Shown here one piece after another: positions 33,327 to 42,003 of a stretch of DNA of 64,000 nucleotides; position 1 is the first letter of the stretch; each line of letters opens with the position of its first letter. The position numbers were made by a program, and so were the translations under genes. Under the pieces are notes generated by a model, which saw only the letters and a list, made by a program, of their open reading frames with translations, was not told where the DNA came from and ran no database searches. This stretch comes from CAVQRB01 sp963715055 (GTDB lineage Bacteria > Pseudomonadota > Alphaproteobacteria > Rhodobacterales > Rhodobacteraceae), in assembly GCA_963715055.1 (NCBI GenBank), contig CAVQRB010000001.1, positions 372,001-436,000 on the forward strand, given 5' to 3'.

Positions 33327-34369
33327 AAAAGCGATCCGCGGTAGGCCATGCCAGGGCTTTGCGTGACATGACCGATCGGGGTGACAATCTCCCCCATCTC
33401 CACAAGGAGCGCCGTCAGCGCCTGCGCCCGGTCGGATTCGACCACGAGGATCATGCCGATCCCGCAGTTGAAGGTCTTGAGCAGTTCCTTTTCGGCCATG
33501 CCACCGGTCTGCGCCAGCCATTGAAAGACAGGCGGCAGCCTCCAGGCATCAAGGTCGATCTCGGCGCCCATACCCTCGGGCAGGACGCGCGGCAGGTTTT
33601 CGGTCAACCCGCCGCCGGTGATATGGGCCAGAGCATGGACACCCCCTGCCCGGATCGCCGCCAGCGCCTGACGGACATATAGCCGCGTCGGCGTCAGCAA
33701 TTCCGCCCCCAGGGTCTGGTCCGACCAGGGGCAGGCATCGTCCCAGCCCAGCCCTGACATGCCGACGAGCTTGCGCACGAGGCTGTAGCCGTTCGAATGC
33801 ACACCATCCGAGGCCAGCCCAAGCAGCACGTCGCCTTCCGCCACGCCTGCGGGCAAGTCCGCGCCGCGTTCCATCGCGCCCACTGCGAAACCCGCCAGAT
33901 CGAAATCACCTGCCGGATACATGCCCGGCATTTCCGCCGTCTCGCCCCCGATCAGCGCACAGCCCGCCCGCTCGCAACCCAGTGCGATGCCTTCGATTAT
34001 CCGCGCGGCCTTTTCGGTCTCGAGTGCGCCGGTTGCGAAGTAATCCAGGAAAAACAGAGGCTCCGCACCCTGGCAAACAAGGTCGTTGACGCACATCGCC
34101 ACAAGGTCCACGCCGACGCCGTCCACATGGCCGGTGTCGATGGCGATCCGTAGCTTGGTGCCGACGCCGTCCGTGGCCGCCACGAGGATCGGATCGCTGT
34201 AGCCCGCGGCCTTCAGGTCGAAGAGCGCGCCAAAGCCGCCCAGGCCCGACATGACACCTGACCGGTTGGTGCGCTTGGCGGCCGGCTTGATCCGCTCCAC
34301 CAGCGCGTTGCCCGCGTCGATGTCAACGCCCGCATCGGCATAGGTGATCCCGTTCCTGGAGCCTGTCAT
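33323..34369 (-). CDS. purM: AIR synthase PurM
   Basis: PurM closes the imidazole ring of FGAM with ATP to make AIR. The 348-residue protein shows the family landmarks: GLGGFGALFDLK, VAATDGVGTKLRIAID, VDLVAMCVNDLVCQGAEPLFF (ATP and magnesium site), LIGGETAEMPGMY, LASDGVHSNGYSLVRK and HITGGGLTENLPRVLP. Start ATG 34369 is chosen because a GAGG ribosome site lies about ten bases upstream; the ATG at 34378 would abut it. purM precedes purN with a four-base overlap, the usual order. Confidence 0.96.
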   Translation of the reverse strand: MTGSRNGITYADAGVDIDAGNALVERIKPAAKRTNRSGVMSGLGGFGALFDLKAAGYSDPILVAATDGVGTKLRIAIDTGHVDGVGVDLVAMCVNDLVCQGAEPLFFLDYFATGALETEKAARIIEGIALGCERAGCALIGGETAEMPGMYPAGDFDLAGFAVGAMERGADLPAGVAEGDVLLGLASDGVHSNGYSLVRKLVGMSGLGWDDACPWSDQTLGAELLTPTRLYVRQALAAIRAGGVHALAHITGGGLTENLPRVLPEGMGAEIDLDAWRLPPVFQWLAQTGGMAEKELLKTFNCGIGMILVVESDRAQALTALLVEMGEIVTPIGHVTQSPGMAYRGSLL

Positions 34370-34458
34370 GATCCGCATCCTCGTGCCGCAATTTCACTGA
34401 TCGCGGGTTAGAGCATTCGGCATCCGCATGCAACGGCCCGACGGGGACCAAAGCGCTC

Positions 34459-34487
34459 TTGACCTGCGCGCCCTGCCCGCTTAGGCA
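34459..34487 (+). promoter_or_regulatory. Sigma-70-type promoter of the tRNA(CAU) gene
   Basis: TTGACC (34459-34464), 17 bases, then TAGGCA (34482-34487). The predicted start lies a few bases before the tRNA 5' end at 34500. Confidence 0.5.
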
Positions 34488-34499
34488 CACAGGAATGGC

Positions 34500-34576
34500 G
34501 GGCCTGTAGCTCAATTGGTTAGAGCAGAGCGCTCATAACGCTTTGGTTGCGGGTTCAAGTCCTGCCGGGCCTACCA
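34500..34576 (+). tRNA. tRNA with anticodon CAU (Met or lysidine-modified Ile)
   Basis: A complete 77-nucleotide cloverleaf is present. Acceptor GGGCCTG pairs with CGGGCCT (two G-U), D-arm GCTC/GAGC, anticodon stem GAGCG with loop CTCATAA, and T-arm GCGGG-TTCAAGT-CCTGC, ending in an encoded CCA. The CAU anticodon fits elongator methionine tRNA, or isoleucine tRNA after lysidine modification. The sequence alone does not let me choose. It is not initiator tRNA, since position 1-72 is G-U, not the usual unpaired C-A. Confidence 0.9.
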
Positions 34577-34671
34577 TCATTGCTCGCCACAACCCCTAAG
34601 TGCAGGACGCCTCAGGTCTCTTGTGGCAGCCGGTTTGTGTCCCGCACTTGCGCCACTACCGGCGGTCCGGC

Positions 34672-35430
34672 TCAGGAGGCGATGGCTGGTTCATCCCCTC
34701 CTCCGGGTGAAACAGCGGCGTCAAAATCATAGCCAAAGTGCCATATCTCGCCCGCACAGGCTATTCGGACGATGTCGCGCCCTTCGTCATCATAAATCGA
34801 CCTCCAGTCACGGCTGTGGGCCGGTCTTGTTCCGCCTTTGCTGCGTTCCTCCGGCAGGTGGAGATCAATTCCGATTTCCTTGCCGACCTGCTCCAGACTG
34901 GCGGCGATATTCTCGAAGTAAATGATGCTATCCGCGCGGAAAACCCCGTTTATCGTGTGCAGGTAGGATTGATCCAGCATCGATTTTCGCGGGGCCCCCT
35001 CGATCCAGTCCAAGAAGCTTCGCACAGGGCGAACGCGGGAGGCGTTTTTGAGATATGTCAAGAATTCGGACTTCTGCTCCGGAAATGATCTGTCTTTCAG
35101 GCCTCTGTAGCGTGTTAGCCAGTAAAACTCGGACACGGCCCTGTCCCATGGATTCCGAGCGATTGTGATGACACGATACGTCAGCACCTCCGGACCCACC
35201 ACCCGCGCCAGACGTGACAAGGAAGAGTGCGACCGTACTTTCCAAGGACCACGGTCGGCGATGAACCCTATGGTCGCTTTGCTTTCAAGAACCGAACTCT
35301 CCCTATTCCGGTTCAATCCAGCGACGCGATAGCCCTTGGCAAGGTCGACCAGAAAGGCGTTCTGGATCCTCGTGCTTGCAGCTTTCCTGGGGCGGACAAG
35401 GATAAACCTGTGGTGATGGCTGACGATCAT
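34672..35430 (-). CDS. Sulfotransferase family protein
   Basis: The 252-residue protein has the two PAPS-binding features of the sulfotransferase fold. The 5'-phosphosulfate loop is FILVRPRKAASTRIQNAF, near the N-terminus, and the 3'-phosphate motif is ITIARNPWDRAVSEFYW. Such enzymes sulfate carbohydrates or other surface molecules. No signal peptide is visible, so it is probably cytoplasmic. It lies alone between the tRNA(CAU) gene and an EnvZ-like kinase gene, a position that suggests an accessory insertion. The acceptor is unknown. Confidence 0.8.
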   Translation of the reverse strand: MIVSHHHRFILVRPRKAASTRIQNAFLVDLAKGYRVAGLNRNRESSVLESKATIGFIADRGPWKVRSHSSLSRLARVVGPEVLTYRVITIARNPWDRAVSEFYWLTRYRGLKDRSFPEQKSEFLTYLKNASRVRPVRSFLDWIEGAPRKSMLDQSYLHTINGVFRADSIIYFENIAASLEQVGKEIGIDLHLPEERSKGGTRPAHSRDWRSIYDDEGRDIVRIACAGEIWHFGYDFDAAVSPGGGDEPAIAS

Positions 35431-35654
35431 TCCAAGTACTCAGGCCGGGCACGCGAAAGGCGTGAATAATCGAGGCCCGCTTGAAAAGGAGCACCCGGAA
35501 TTCAGCTTCGACTGGCCCGTCAAGCAGCATGAAAACATCCTCTGAATTTGACACGTGTCCTGCCGCCCACAGCCGGGAGGTTCGGCGGGCGCAGACCCGA
35601 TGAAGCAACATCGCGTCACGAGGTTTCCGGGCCGAGTCGCCGGGGCTTTGAACT

Positions 35655-36980
35655 CTAGCGTCCGATCACGAGGTCCGCCTGAAGCCCGCCCAGCCGTCGG
35701 GAGGTGCCGAGACGCAGGACGCCGCCATGCGCACGCGCGATGTCCGAGGCGATTGCAAGGCCCAGCCCCACGCTGCCGCCCTTGTCCTGATTGCGCGCGG
35801 GATCGAGCCGGGTGAAGGGGCGCGTGGCCTCCACCCTTCGGTCCTCCGGGATGCCCGGACCATCGTCCTCGACGCGCAGTCGCAGGGATTTCTCGCTCAT
35901 CGTCAGGGAGACCTCCGCCCTTGTGCCATAGCGCACCGCGTTCGAAATGAGGTTGTCGAGCGCGCGCCTGATCGCCAGCGGCTTCAGCGTGACCAGCCCG
36001 TTGCCGCTGCCGTCCAGCCCTGAGAAGGTCACGGCGTGCCCTGCTCGCTGGGCATTGCGGACCACGTCCTCGACCAGTTCCACGGGATTTGTCGGCTCAG
36101 CCTCGCCTTCGGCTTCCCCCCGTGCAAAATCAAGGAAGGCATCCAGCATCTGCTGCATGTCGTCCACGTCCTTTTCGAGCGCCGCGCGTTCGTCGTCTTC
36201 CAGCATCGACAGGCTGAGCCGCATCCGGGTCAAAGGGGTGCGCAAATCATGGCTGACCCCCGACAGCATCAGGGTGCGCTGCTCGATCTGCCGTTCGATC
36301 CGGTTGCGCATATTGAGGAAGGCATTGCCAGCGGCGCGCACCTCGACGGCACCCGCCGGAGAATATGGCTCGACGCGCCCGCGACCGAACGCCTCGGCCG
36401 CGTGCGCCAGCCGTTTGATGGGCCGCAACTGGTTGCGCAGGTAGAGAATGGCGATGATCGTCACCAGGCCGCCGAAAAACACCATGTTGACGAAAAGCTG
36501 GTGCGGGTTGGTTGCCGAGATTCGCCGCCGCTCGAAGCTGAGCAAGACAGGCCCATGACGGCTCGTGGCATAGACATCCACCCGTCGATCATCGCTGAGA
36601 TCCACCCGCAGCAAGTCGGCAATCTCGCCCGGAAGCCTGCGCAGGATGACCCGGCCCGAGAAATCGTACCAGTTCCGCAAATCCGTCGCCGGCACATCCG
36701 CACCGGGGACGGGCGTCGCGGTCAGTGCCAGACGGCCGGCCTTTGAAATGACATCCGTGGCGACCGAACCGCGATCTGGCGCCGCATCGACGATGTCGAG
36801 CACGAGACGCAGTTCGCGGGCCACGGTATCCGTCATTTGCAGCGTCACATCCTCGAAGTGCCGCGTCAGGAACAGAAACGTGACGACCAGTTGCAGCACC
36901 ACGACCGGCAGCAGCAGGATCAGGATCGCCCGCGCGTAAAGCCCGCGCGGCATATAGTGTTTGAGCCAGGTGAACAACAT
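35655..36980 (-). CDS. EnvZ-like sensor histidine kinase
   Basis: The 441-residue kinase has two membrane helices (about 16-38 and 166-185) flanking a small periplasmic domain. A HAMP domain (about 185-235, RNQLRPIKRLAHAAEAFGRG) leads to the phosphoacceptor helix LSGVSHDLRTPLTRMRLSL, and the ATPase domain has NLISNAVRYG, VEDDGPGIPEDRR and SVGLGLAIASDIARAHGG. These features fit the EnvZ branch, which usually pairs with an OmpR regulator; no response regulator is adjacent. The neighbouring MBL gene diverges from it across 47 bases. Signal unknown. Confidence 0.9.
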   Translation of the reverse strand: MLFTWLKHYMPRGLYARAILILLLPVVVLQLVVTFLFLTRHFEDVTLQMTDTVARELRLVLDIVDAAPDRGSVATDVISKAGRLALTATPVPGADVPATDLRNWYDFSGRVILRRLPGEIADLLRVDLSDDRRVDVYATSRHGPVLLSFERRRISATNPHQLFVNMVFFGGLVTIIAILYLRNQLRPIKRLAHAAEAFGRGRVEPYSPAGAVEVRAAGNAFLNMRNRIERQIEQRTLMLSGVSHDLRTPLTRMRLSLSMLEDDERAALEKDVDDMQQMLDAFLDFARGEAEGEAEPTNPVELVEDVVRNAQRAGHAVTFSGLDGSGNGLVTLKPLAIRRALDNLISNAVRYGTRAEVSLTMSEKSLRLRVEDDGPGIPEDRRVEATRPFTRLDPARNQDKGGSVGLGLAIASDIARAHGGVLRLGTSRRLGGLQADLVIGR

Positions 36981-37027
36981 CGCTAAACCCTAAACGCGCC
37001 CCGGACCATTAGAAAGAGCCAAAGCCG

Positions 37028-37945
37028 ATGACGCCGCACGACGATTTCAACCCGGCCGCTGGCGTCGCGGAAGAGCTTGAACCGGGGCTCCGGCGAATTC
37101 TTGCGCCAAATCCTTCGCCGATGACCTACCGAGGAACAAATACTTACATTCTTGGCACGCGTGACCTCGCGGTGATCGACCCGGGGCCAATGGATCAAGG
37201 GCACATGGAGGCGCTGATGGCGGCGGTGGGGCCCGGCCAGCACATCAGCCACATCATCGTGACCCACAGCCACCTCGATCATTCGCCGCTCGCTCGCCCG
37301 CTGGCCGAGCGCACAGGTGCTCCGGTGCTGGCATTCGGCGACGCCCTTGCGGGACGATCGCCGGTCATGGCGGCGCTTGCGCGCGACGGCCTCGCCAGCG
37401 GCGGAGAAGGTGTCGATGCGGGGTTCAAGCCTGACCGCTGCCTGAGGGACGGCGAACGGCTTTCCGGCAGCGGTTGGGAACTCACGGTTCTGCACACACC
37501 GGGACATATCGGCAACCATATCTGTCTCGGATGGGAGGATCGCTGTTTCACCGCCGATCACGTGATGGGCTGGGCCAGTTCGCTGGTATCGCCTCCGGAC
37601 GGTGATCTGAGTGATTTCATGCAATCCTGTAACAGGCTGCGCACCGATAGCTGGCGGGTCTTTTATCCTGGGCACGGCGCGCCCGTCACTGATCCCCGCG
37701 CCCGAGTGGAGTGGCTCATTGACCACAGGCGTGCCCGCGAAGCTTCGATACTGCAGGCCCTGTCAGGCAACCAGCGTACAGCTGCATCACTGGCAATCGA
37801 AATTTACACGGAAATACCGCAGGCGCTGCTGAGCGCCGCAACACGCAACGTGCTCGCCCATCTGATTGATCTGGTAGCGCAAGCAAAGGCGCGCCGCCTT
37901 CCCGATCGCGCCGGCGAGATGCTCTTTGAACGGTGCGAGGGATAG
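37028..37945 (+). CDS. MBL-fold metallo-hydrolase
   Basis: The 305-residue protein has the metallo-beta-lactamase signature HSHLDHS (HxHxDH), with later ligands in LHTPGHIGNHICL and in CFTADHVMGW and YPGHGAP. A C-terminal winged-helix-like region (about 235-295: RREASILQAL-like, then ALLSAATRNVLAHLIDL) resembles the LACTB2 group, whose members hydrolyse thioesters or RNA. The substrate cannot be assigned. It is divergent from the EnvZ-like kinase and upstream of tRNA-Asn. Confidence 0.88.
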   Translation: MTPHDDFNPAAGVAEELEPGLRRILAPNPSPMTYRGTNTYILGTRDLAVIDPGPMDQGHMEALMAAVGPGQHISHIIVTHSHLDHSPLARPLAERTGAPVLAFGDALAGRSPVMAALARDGLASGGEGVDAGFKPDRCLRDGERLSGSGWELTVLHTPGHIGNHICLGWEDRCFTADHVMGWASSLVSPPDGDLSDFMQSCNRLRTDSWRVFYPGHGAPVTDPRARVEWLIDHRRAREASILQALSGNQRTAASLAIEIYTEIPQALLSAATRNVLAHLIDLVAQAKARRLPDRAGEMLFERCEG

Positions 37946-37981
37946 CGCGCCGGATTTTCCCGATTTTCGGGCAAAACCCTC

Positions 37982-38010
37982 TGGACTGGAAAAATCGCCA
38001 CTGCTATACG
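37982..38010 (+). promoter_or_regulatory. Candidate promoter of tRNA-Asn
   Basis: TGGACT (37982-37987), 17 bases, then TATACG (38005-38010), 11 bases before the tRNA. The -35 element is weak. Confidence 0.4.
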
Positions 38011-38021
38011 GCCCGAACCGT

Positions 38022-38096
38022 TCCGGCGTAGCTCAGCGGTAGAGCAGTTGACTGTTAATCAATTGGTCGTAGGTTCGATCCCTACCGCCGGAGCCA
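38022..38096 (+). tRNA. tRNA-Asn (anticodon GUU)
   Basis: A complete 75-nucleotide cloverleaf. Acceptor TCCGGCG pairs with CGCCGGA, the anticodon loop is CTGTTAA (anticodon GTT), the T-arm carries GGTTCGATCC, and CCA is encoded. A strong terminator follows two bases later. Confidence 0.96.
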
Positions 38097-38098
38097 TG

Positions 38099-38135
38099 AA
38101 AAGCCCTTCAAGGTCAGCGCCTTGGAGGGCTTTTT
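38099..38135 (+). terminator. Rho-independent terminator after tRNA-Asn
   Basis: AAAAGCCCTTCAAGG (38099-38113) pairs with CCTTGGAGGGCTTTT (38120-38134) over 15 positions with one mismatch and a six-base loop, followed by further T. It is strong enough to act in either direction, so it may also end the leftward peptidase transcript. Confidence 0.9.
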
Positions 38136-38256
38136 GATCTGCGACGACGCAACTCACATCCATCTTCATGAAAACACATACCCCATGGATTTCGCTTGGC
38201 ACCGTGCAAGATCAAGCTTTCCGATGCTTGAAACACCGGATACCGTCCGGGCGTCG

Positions 38257-40569
38257 CTAGGGGTCGCTGTTTTCGAATGGCATGGCGCGGTTGCGCATCC
38301 TCTCCGTCATGTAACGCCCCGATCCGCCAAGAGCAGCGGAAGGGGCGCTGCGCGCGGGCAGGGTCGCCTCGCTGATCGCGGCTTGGGCCTGAACGTAATC
38401 GCGCCCACCCGGAAACCCTCCCGTGCCAATGGATTGCACGATTTCTGTCGCCACCAGGGGCGCGGCAACGCTGGTTCCCCGAAAACGCACCTTGCCGCCG
38501 CCGAAAAAACCTGCCGCGGCGATGCCGATGTCGCCGAAGATCTGTGACGGCCCGAGCGCATCGGGACCGACGCGGTCGGGCAACGCCGGATCAGGTCGGG
38601 GTGCTGTCGGGCCGCCTGCGGAGCTTGGGGCGGGAAAACGATCGCCTGCCCCCGCATCGAAACCACCGACGATCACCGCCCTGCTGCCTGTCGCGATCTT
38701 GCTGATGGTGCATGAGCGTTGAACAGTACCTTCGTCTCCGATGATTTCGCGGTCAATCTGAGCGAGGTTGGGATTGTTCTTCCAGATGACATGATCGCGC
38801 GCGAGCCCTGATTGGCGTCCCCCCGAGGCAAAGCCCACAAGGCTGTCATCGCGGCGGATCCAGACCGATGCCGGCCGGGTTTGCACAAGATCGAGCGCAC
38901 GCAACCGTATCGTCCATGTGCCGCTGGATGCCGGTGTCGGCACCGTATCCGGCCCGTCCAGCGCGGTGGGTTGCATCCAGACGAGGAACTGCCGCCTGCC
39001 CGCGTGCTGGACCGGATGAACACAGACAGCCTGGACGACCACCACGCCATTCTGGACCAGCTGGATCTGTTGCGTTGTGTCCGTATCCGTCAAACTGACC
39101 CCGACCGCAGCACTGTCGTTTCCATCCGGGGTGACGATCGACAACTCCAACATCTCGCCGGCACCGGGTGGATAGACCTCGGACCAGATTTCCATGACGC
39201 TGGGGGTTCTGTCGTCGGGTGGCAGCTGCCATTCAATGCTCTGAATGTCTCTGGTGTTGAAGTCGCGACGTGTGTGCGACCGCGCCAGCCTGCCGTTGCC
39301 GGAGGGCAGCACGATCTCGATATCGCCGCCCCCCTGCGCCACGATATTGTCCAACTCTCGCTCGATCTGCGAGGCGCCATCGTGTGGCCCGCCATAAAAC
39401 CCGTAGCTTGAGACGATCACGACCTTCGCATTCTTGCTGAGCATCCGGGCACGCTGAACGATGTGGCGCACGCCCTCCAGCAGAAAGAACTCCAGAAAGG
39501 CGCCGGAGGTTTGCTGCACGCTTGTGCGCGGCAGTTTGACGAGGACAAGCGGAGGCGCTGCATCCGCCACTTGCTCGGGGGGAAATCCTCTGATCTCCTG
39601 TTGCGGCGCGCCTGCCACGAGGTCGAGGACATGCGTGCCATGCGAGGCCAGCCGCAACGCCTCGCTGGGGCGCGGCGGGAAGAACGCGCTCAAGCCCGGC
39701 ATCCCGTAAAACTCCGAGGGCGGGCGATCTTCATCGCCGGCCTGCTTCAGCAGATCGTTCAGGCCCTCTATGTCCGGCCACGCGGCGTCGAAATCATGAG
39801 GGTTAAAACTGAGCAATTCGCGACCGAAGGCCACCGACGATACGACCGTGTTGAAATCCGCATCCTGGTCCCAATAGGAAAAAACCCGCGACGTGCCGTT
39901 TGAAAACTGGAACCTCGGGTGGCCGATGGCAAAACTGTCGTCGATCACGCCGACAACCACCGGCTTGCCACCCGTCTTTGGCGATTTCTTCAAGGCTTTC
40001 GCCAAGGCAGGCTCGACCCAGTCAGGTGTTCTCCACTTGTTCGCATCCGCTTCGAAAACGGCCTTTTGTCTGATCGCCGAGGACAGGCGCCACACTTTGC
40101 TCATCCCTGGAAAGTCTTCGTGCGCGACCGCCGCTTCAAAAAATGCGGCATTGCAGATTGCCCCCGCCTTGCCGTTGTTCAGCAAGGCCGTCCGATCCGC
40201 CGCCGACATCGCGAAGAACCGCGCTCGCGCAGTTACGCCCGCCTCTTTCACCGCATCGAATTTTTCGTCGTCCCCGGTCGAAAGGGCAATCTTGTCGAGG
40301 ACTTCCAGAAGCTCCTTGCCGTTCTCGCCGCCGGGTTCGGGAGAAATCACGAAGGAAAACGGAACCTGATCATCCAGACGCGGGATGTCCCGCAGAGGAT
40401 AGGTCTGAAACTCGTAAAGCTCCGTCAGTGATCTTGACAGGAACTGACCCAGCGCGGTGCTCTGCCGCGCTGAGCCTCCGACCAGCCATTCCGCTTCCGG
40501 ATCAAGACCCACGACATCCGCAAACCGTCGCCTCGAGATCGACCAAACATGACTTGCATCCTTGGCCAT
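38257..40569 (-). CDS. Cytoplasmic S8 (subtilisin-like) serine peptidase
   Basis: The 770-residue protein has the S8 triad in order: Asp at 210 or 211 (VVVGVIDDSFAIGHPRF), His310 (LASHGTHVLDLVAG) and Ser700 (FRGTSVAAPLVA). It lacks a signal peptide and propeptide, so it should act in the cytoplasm. About 195 residues of unrecognised sequence precede the catalytic domain, and a large insert (about 480-610) separates the His and Ser parts. The start is ATG 40569, whose first base is the last base of the upstream stop, so translation is coupled to the PAP2 gene. It is the last gene of a cyclase-PAP2-peptidase run. The target protein is unknown. Confidence 0.85.
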   Translation of the reverse strand: MAKDASHVWSISRRRFADVVGLDPEAEWLVGGSARQSTALGQFLSRSLTELYEFQTYPLRDIPRLDDQVPFSFVISPEPGGENGKELLEVLDKIALSTGDDEKFDAVKEAGVTARARFFAMSAADRTALLNNGKAGAICNAAFFEAAVAHEDFPGMSKVWRLSSAIRQKAVFEADANKWRTPDWVEPALAKALKKSPKTGGKPVVVGVIDDSFAIGHPRFQFSNGTSRVFSYWDQDADFNTVVSSVAFGRELLSFNPHDFDAAWPDIEGLNDLLKQAGDEDRPPSEFYGMPGLSAFFPPRPSEALRLASHGTHVLDLVAGAPQQEIRGFPPEQVADAAPPLVLVKLPRTSVQQTSGAFLEFFLLEGVRHIVQRARMLSKNAKVVIVSSYGFYGGPHDGASQIERELDNIVAQGGGDIEIVLPSGNGRLARSHTRRDFNTRDIQSIEWQLPPDDRTPSVMEIWSEVYPPGAGEMLELSIVTPDGNDSAAVGVSLTDTDTTQQIQLVQNGVVVVQAVCVHPVQHAGRRQFLVWMQPTALDGPDTVPTPASSGTWTIRLRALDLVQTRPASVWIRRDDSLVGFASGGRQSGLARDHVIWKNNPNLAQIDREIIGDEGTVQRSCTISKIATGSRAVIVGGFDAGAGDRFPAPSSAGGPTAPRPDPALPDRVGPDALGPSQIFGDIGIAAAGFFGGGKVRFRGTSVAAPLVATEIVQSIGTGGFPGGRDYVQAQAAISEATLPARSAPSAALGGSGRYMTERMRNRAMPFENSDP

Positions 40570-41930
40570 CAGTCCCACTCCGCAACGGCATTTCGCCATA
40601 TGGCCTCAAGAACTGGCGCATTGCGGCGCGGTGGATTGGCGTCCTGCGTCAGCTGATACTGGAAGGGCTCATCGATCCTTTTCCCGGATCGCGGGTCGGT
40701 GGAGCTGCTATGGCGCGCTTCCTTCAGTTGGATGTCACCGCCATCCGACGCGATCTGGAGCTGACGGCTGAAATCCTCGAACCCGTCATAGCCCCAGGCT
40801 TCGAACATCCAGGCCTGATAGCCGAAGGGCACAGGCACATCCTTTCCGCTCTGATCTTTGACCGTCCAGGGCAGGCCCTCCTCGTTGACTTTCTGCGCAC
40901 CGCAGCGCCACAGGACGTACTGACCAAGCGTCACGCCCAGCGTGCAACCAGCCACCGTATCGACCGGAAAATGAACGCCCGCCACGGTGCGGTTGATGCC
41001 GATACGCGCGGCGACCATGGAAAGCATCCGCGCATAGTCCTTCCAGCTTTCCTTTCCGGCGATGCTTGTCCCGGGCTTCGCTTTCGTCCGCTGCGCCTCT
41101 TCTGCCCGACCGAGGCGAACGACCGCATTCAGCACCGTCGCCATGGCAAAGGCCTCGGTCGCATGTCCGCTCGGCAGCGAACTATGCCCGGGCGTTGCGA
41201 TCATCGGCTGGATGTCGGGGGACAATTCACCGGGCCTGCGGCAGGCAAGCGCCGCCTTGAAGCGCATTTCGACCTGCCGGGCAAGCCGCAGAACTGCATC
41301 GAGCAATTCGATTGTCCACATGTTGCGGTCCTGACGAAGACCGACCACGCTGCCGAGATAGGGGGTGAGCGAGTCCACCTGGCTGAGTATTTCCGCGGTC
41401 CGCTCATTGCGCAGCGCCGCATACCCAAAAAGAAAACGCAACTGTTTGTCGAAACCCGCGCGCGTCGGGCGCACCATTTGCGCAAGCCGCGATGCAGCGA
41501 CATTCGGTCTCTCGGGCAGCGTCGGAAACTGGTCGGAAGGAGGTCCGGGCACCTTTTCCGTACTGTGCGCATCAAGATGCCAAAGCGAAAAGACAGAACG
41601 ATCCTCAGCCTGGATATCGGGGGGGAGATCATCGCCCTTCTTCTGATTGACATTCAGTATTTGTTCATTGGCCTGAAAATTCAGCGGGCTTTGCAGCAGA
41701 AAATCGAGAATATCCGCGCGCACGGCTGGCGACCAGTGCTCGATGTTATCTGTGCTCTCCTGACCGAGCTTGGGAATTTTGAAGGTCAGCGAGCCGAACG
41801 GTCCGGCAAGACTGTCCCGTTGCAGGATAAGCCCATCCGCGACCAGATCGGACACAAGGGTGTCCTGCAACCCGTGACTGGAGTGTGAAGAATGACTGGA
41901 GTGACTTGAATGAGATGAGTGTGAACTCAT
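40569..41930 (-). CDS. PAP2-superfamily enzyme (haloperoxidase-like) with N-terminal His-Ser-Ser repeat
   Basis: The 453-residue protein opens with Met, then six tandem Ser-Ser-His units (residues 2-19). The C-terminal half holds the full PAP2/vanadium-haloperoxidase active site: K-x6-RP (Lys225 to Pro233), PSGHATEAF (253-261) and R-x5-H-x3-D (Arg314, His320, Asp324). No clear membrane helices or signal peptide are present, which fits the soluble haloperoxidase-like or acid-phosphatase branch better than the lipid phosphatase branch. Halide peroxidase or phosphatase activity cannot be told apart by sequence. It follows the cyclase gene by 73 bases and overlaps the peptidase gene by one base. 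Confidence 0.83.
   Translation of the reverse strand: MSSHSSHSSHSSHSSHSSHGLQDTLVSDLVADGLILQRDSLAGPFGSLTFKIPKLGQESTDNIEHWSPAVRADILDFLLQSPLNFQANEQILNVNQKKGDDLPPDIQAEDRSVFSLWHLDAHSTEKVPGPPSDQFPTLPERPNVAASRLAQMVRPTRAGFDKQLRFLFGYAALRNERTAEILSQVDSLTPYLGSVVGLRQDRNMWTIELLDAVLRLARQVEMRFKAALACRRPGELSPDIQPMIATPGHSSLPSGHATEAFAMATVLNAVVRLGRAEEAQRTKAKPGTSIAGKESWKDYARMLSMVAARIGINRTVAGVHFPVDTVAGCTLGVTLGQYVLWRCGAQKVNEEGLPWTVKDQSGKDVPVPFGYQAWMFEAWGYDGFEDFSRQLQIASDGGDIQLKEARHSSSTDPRSGKRIDEPFQYQLTQDANPPRRNAPVLEAIWRNAVAEWD
41874..41927 (-). repeat. Six tandem 9-bp units encoding Ser-Ser-His
   Basis: Codons 2-19 of the PAP2 gene form six copies of Ser-Ser-His with synonymous variation between units (serine codons TCA, TCT, TCC and AGT are mixed). 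The period is kept at the protein level but not at the DNA level, so selection on the peptide, not simple slippage, is indicated. Confidence 0.85.
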
Positions 41931-42003
41931 GAACGAAATCCTTTCTCAAAAAATGAAAATCGAAAAATCTAACCAAACCGCAAAAATGCAACTGAGGGTT
42001 ACA

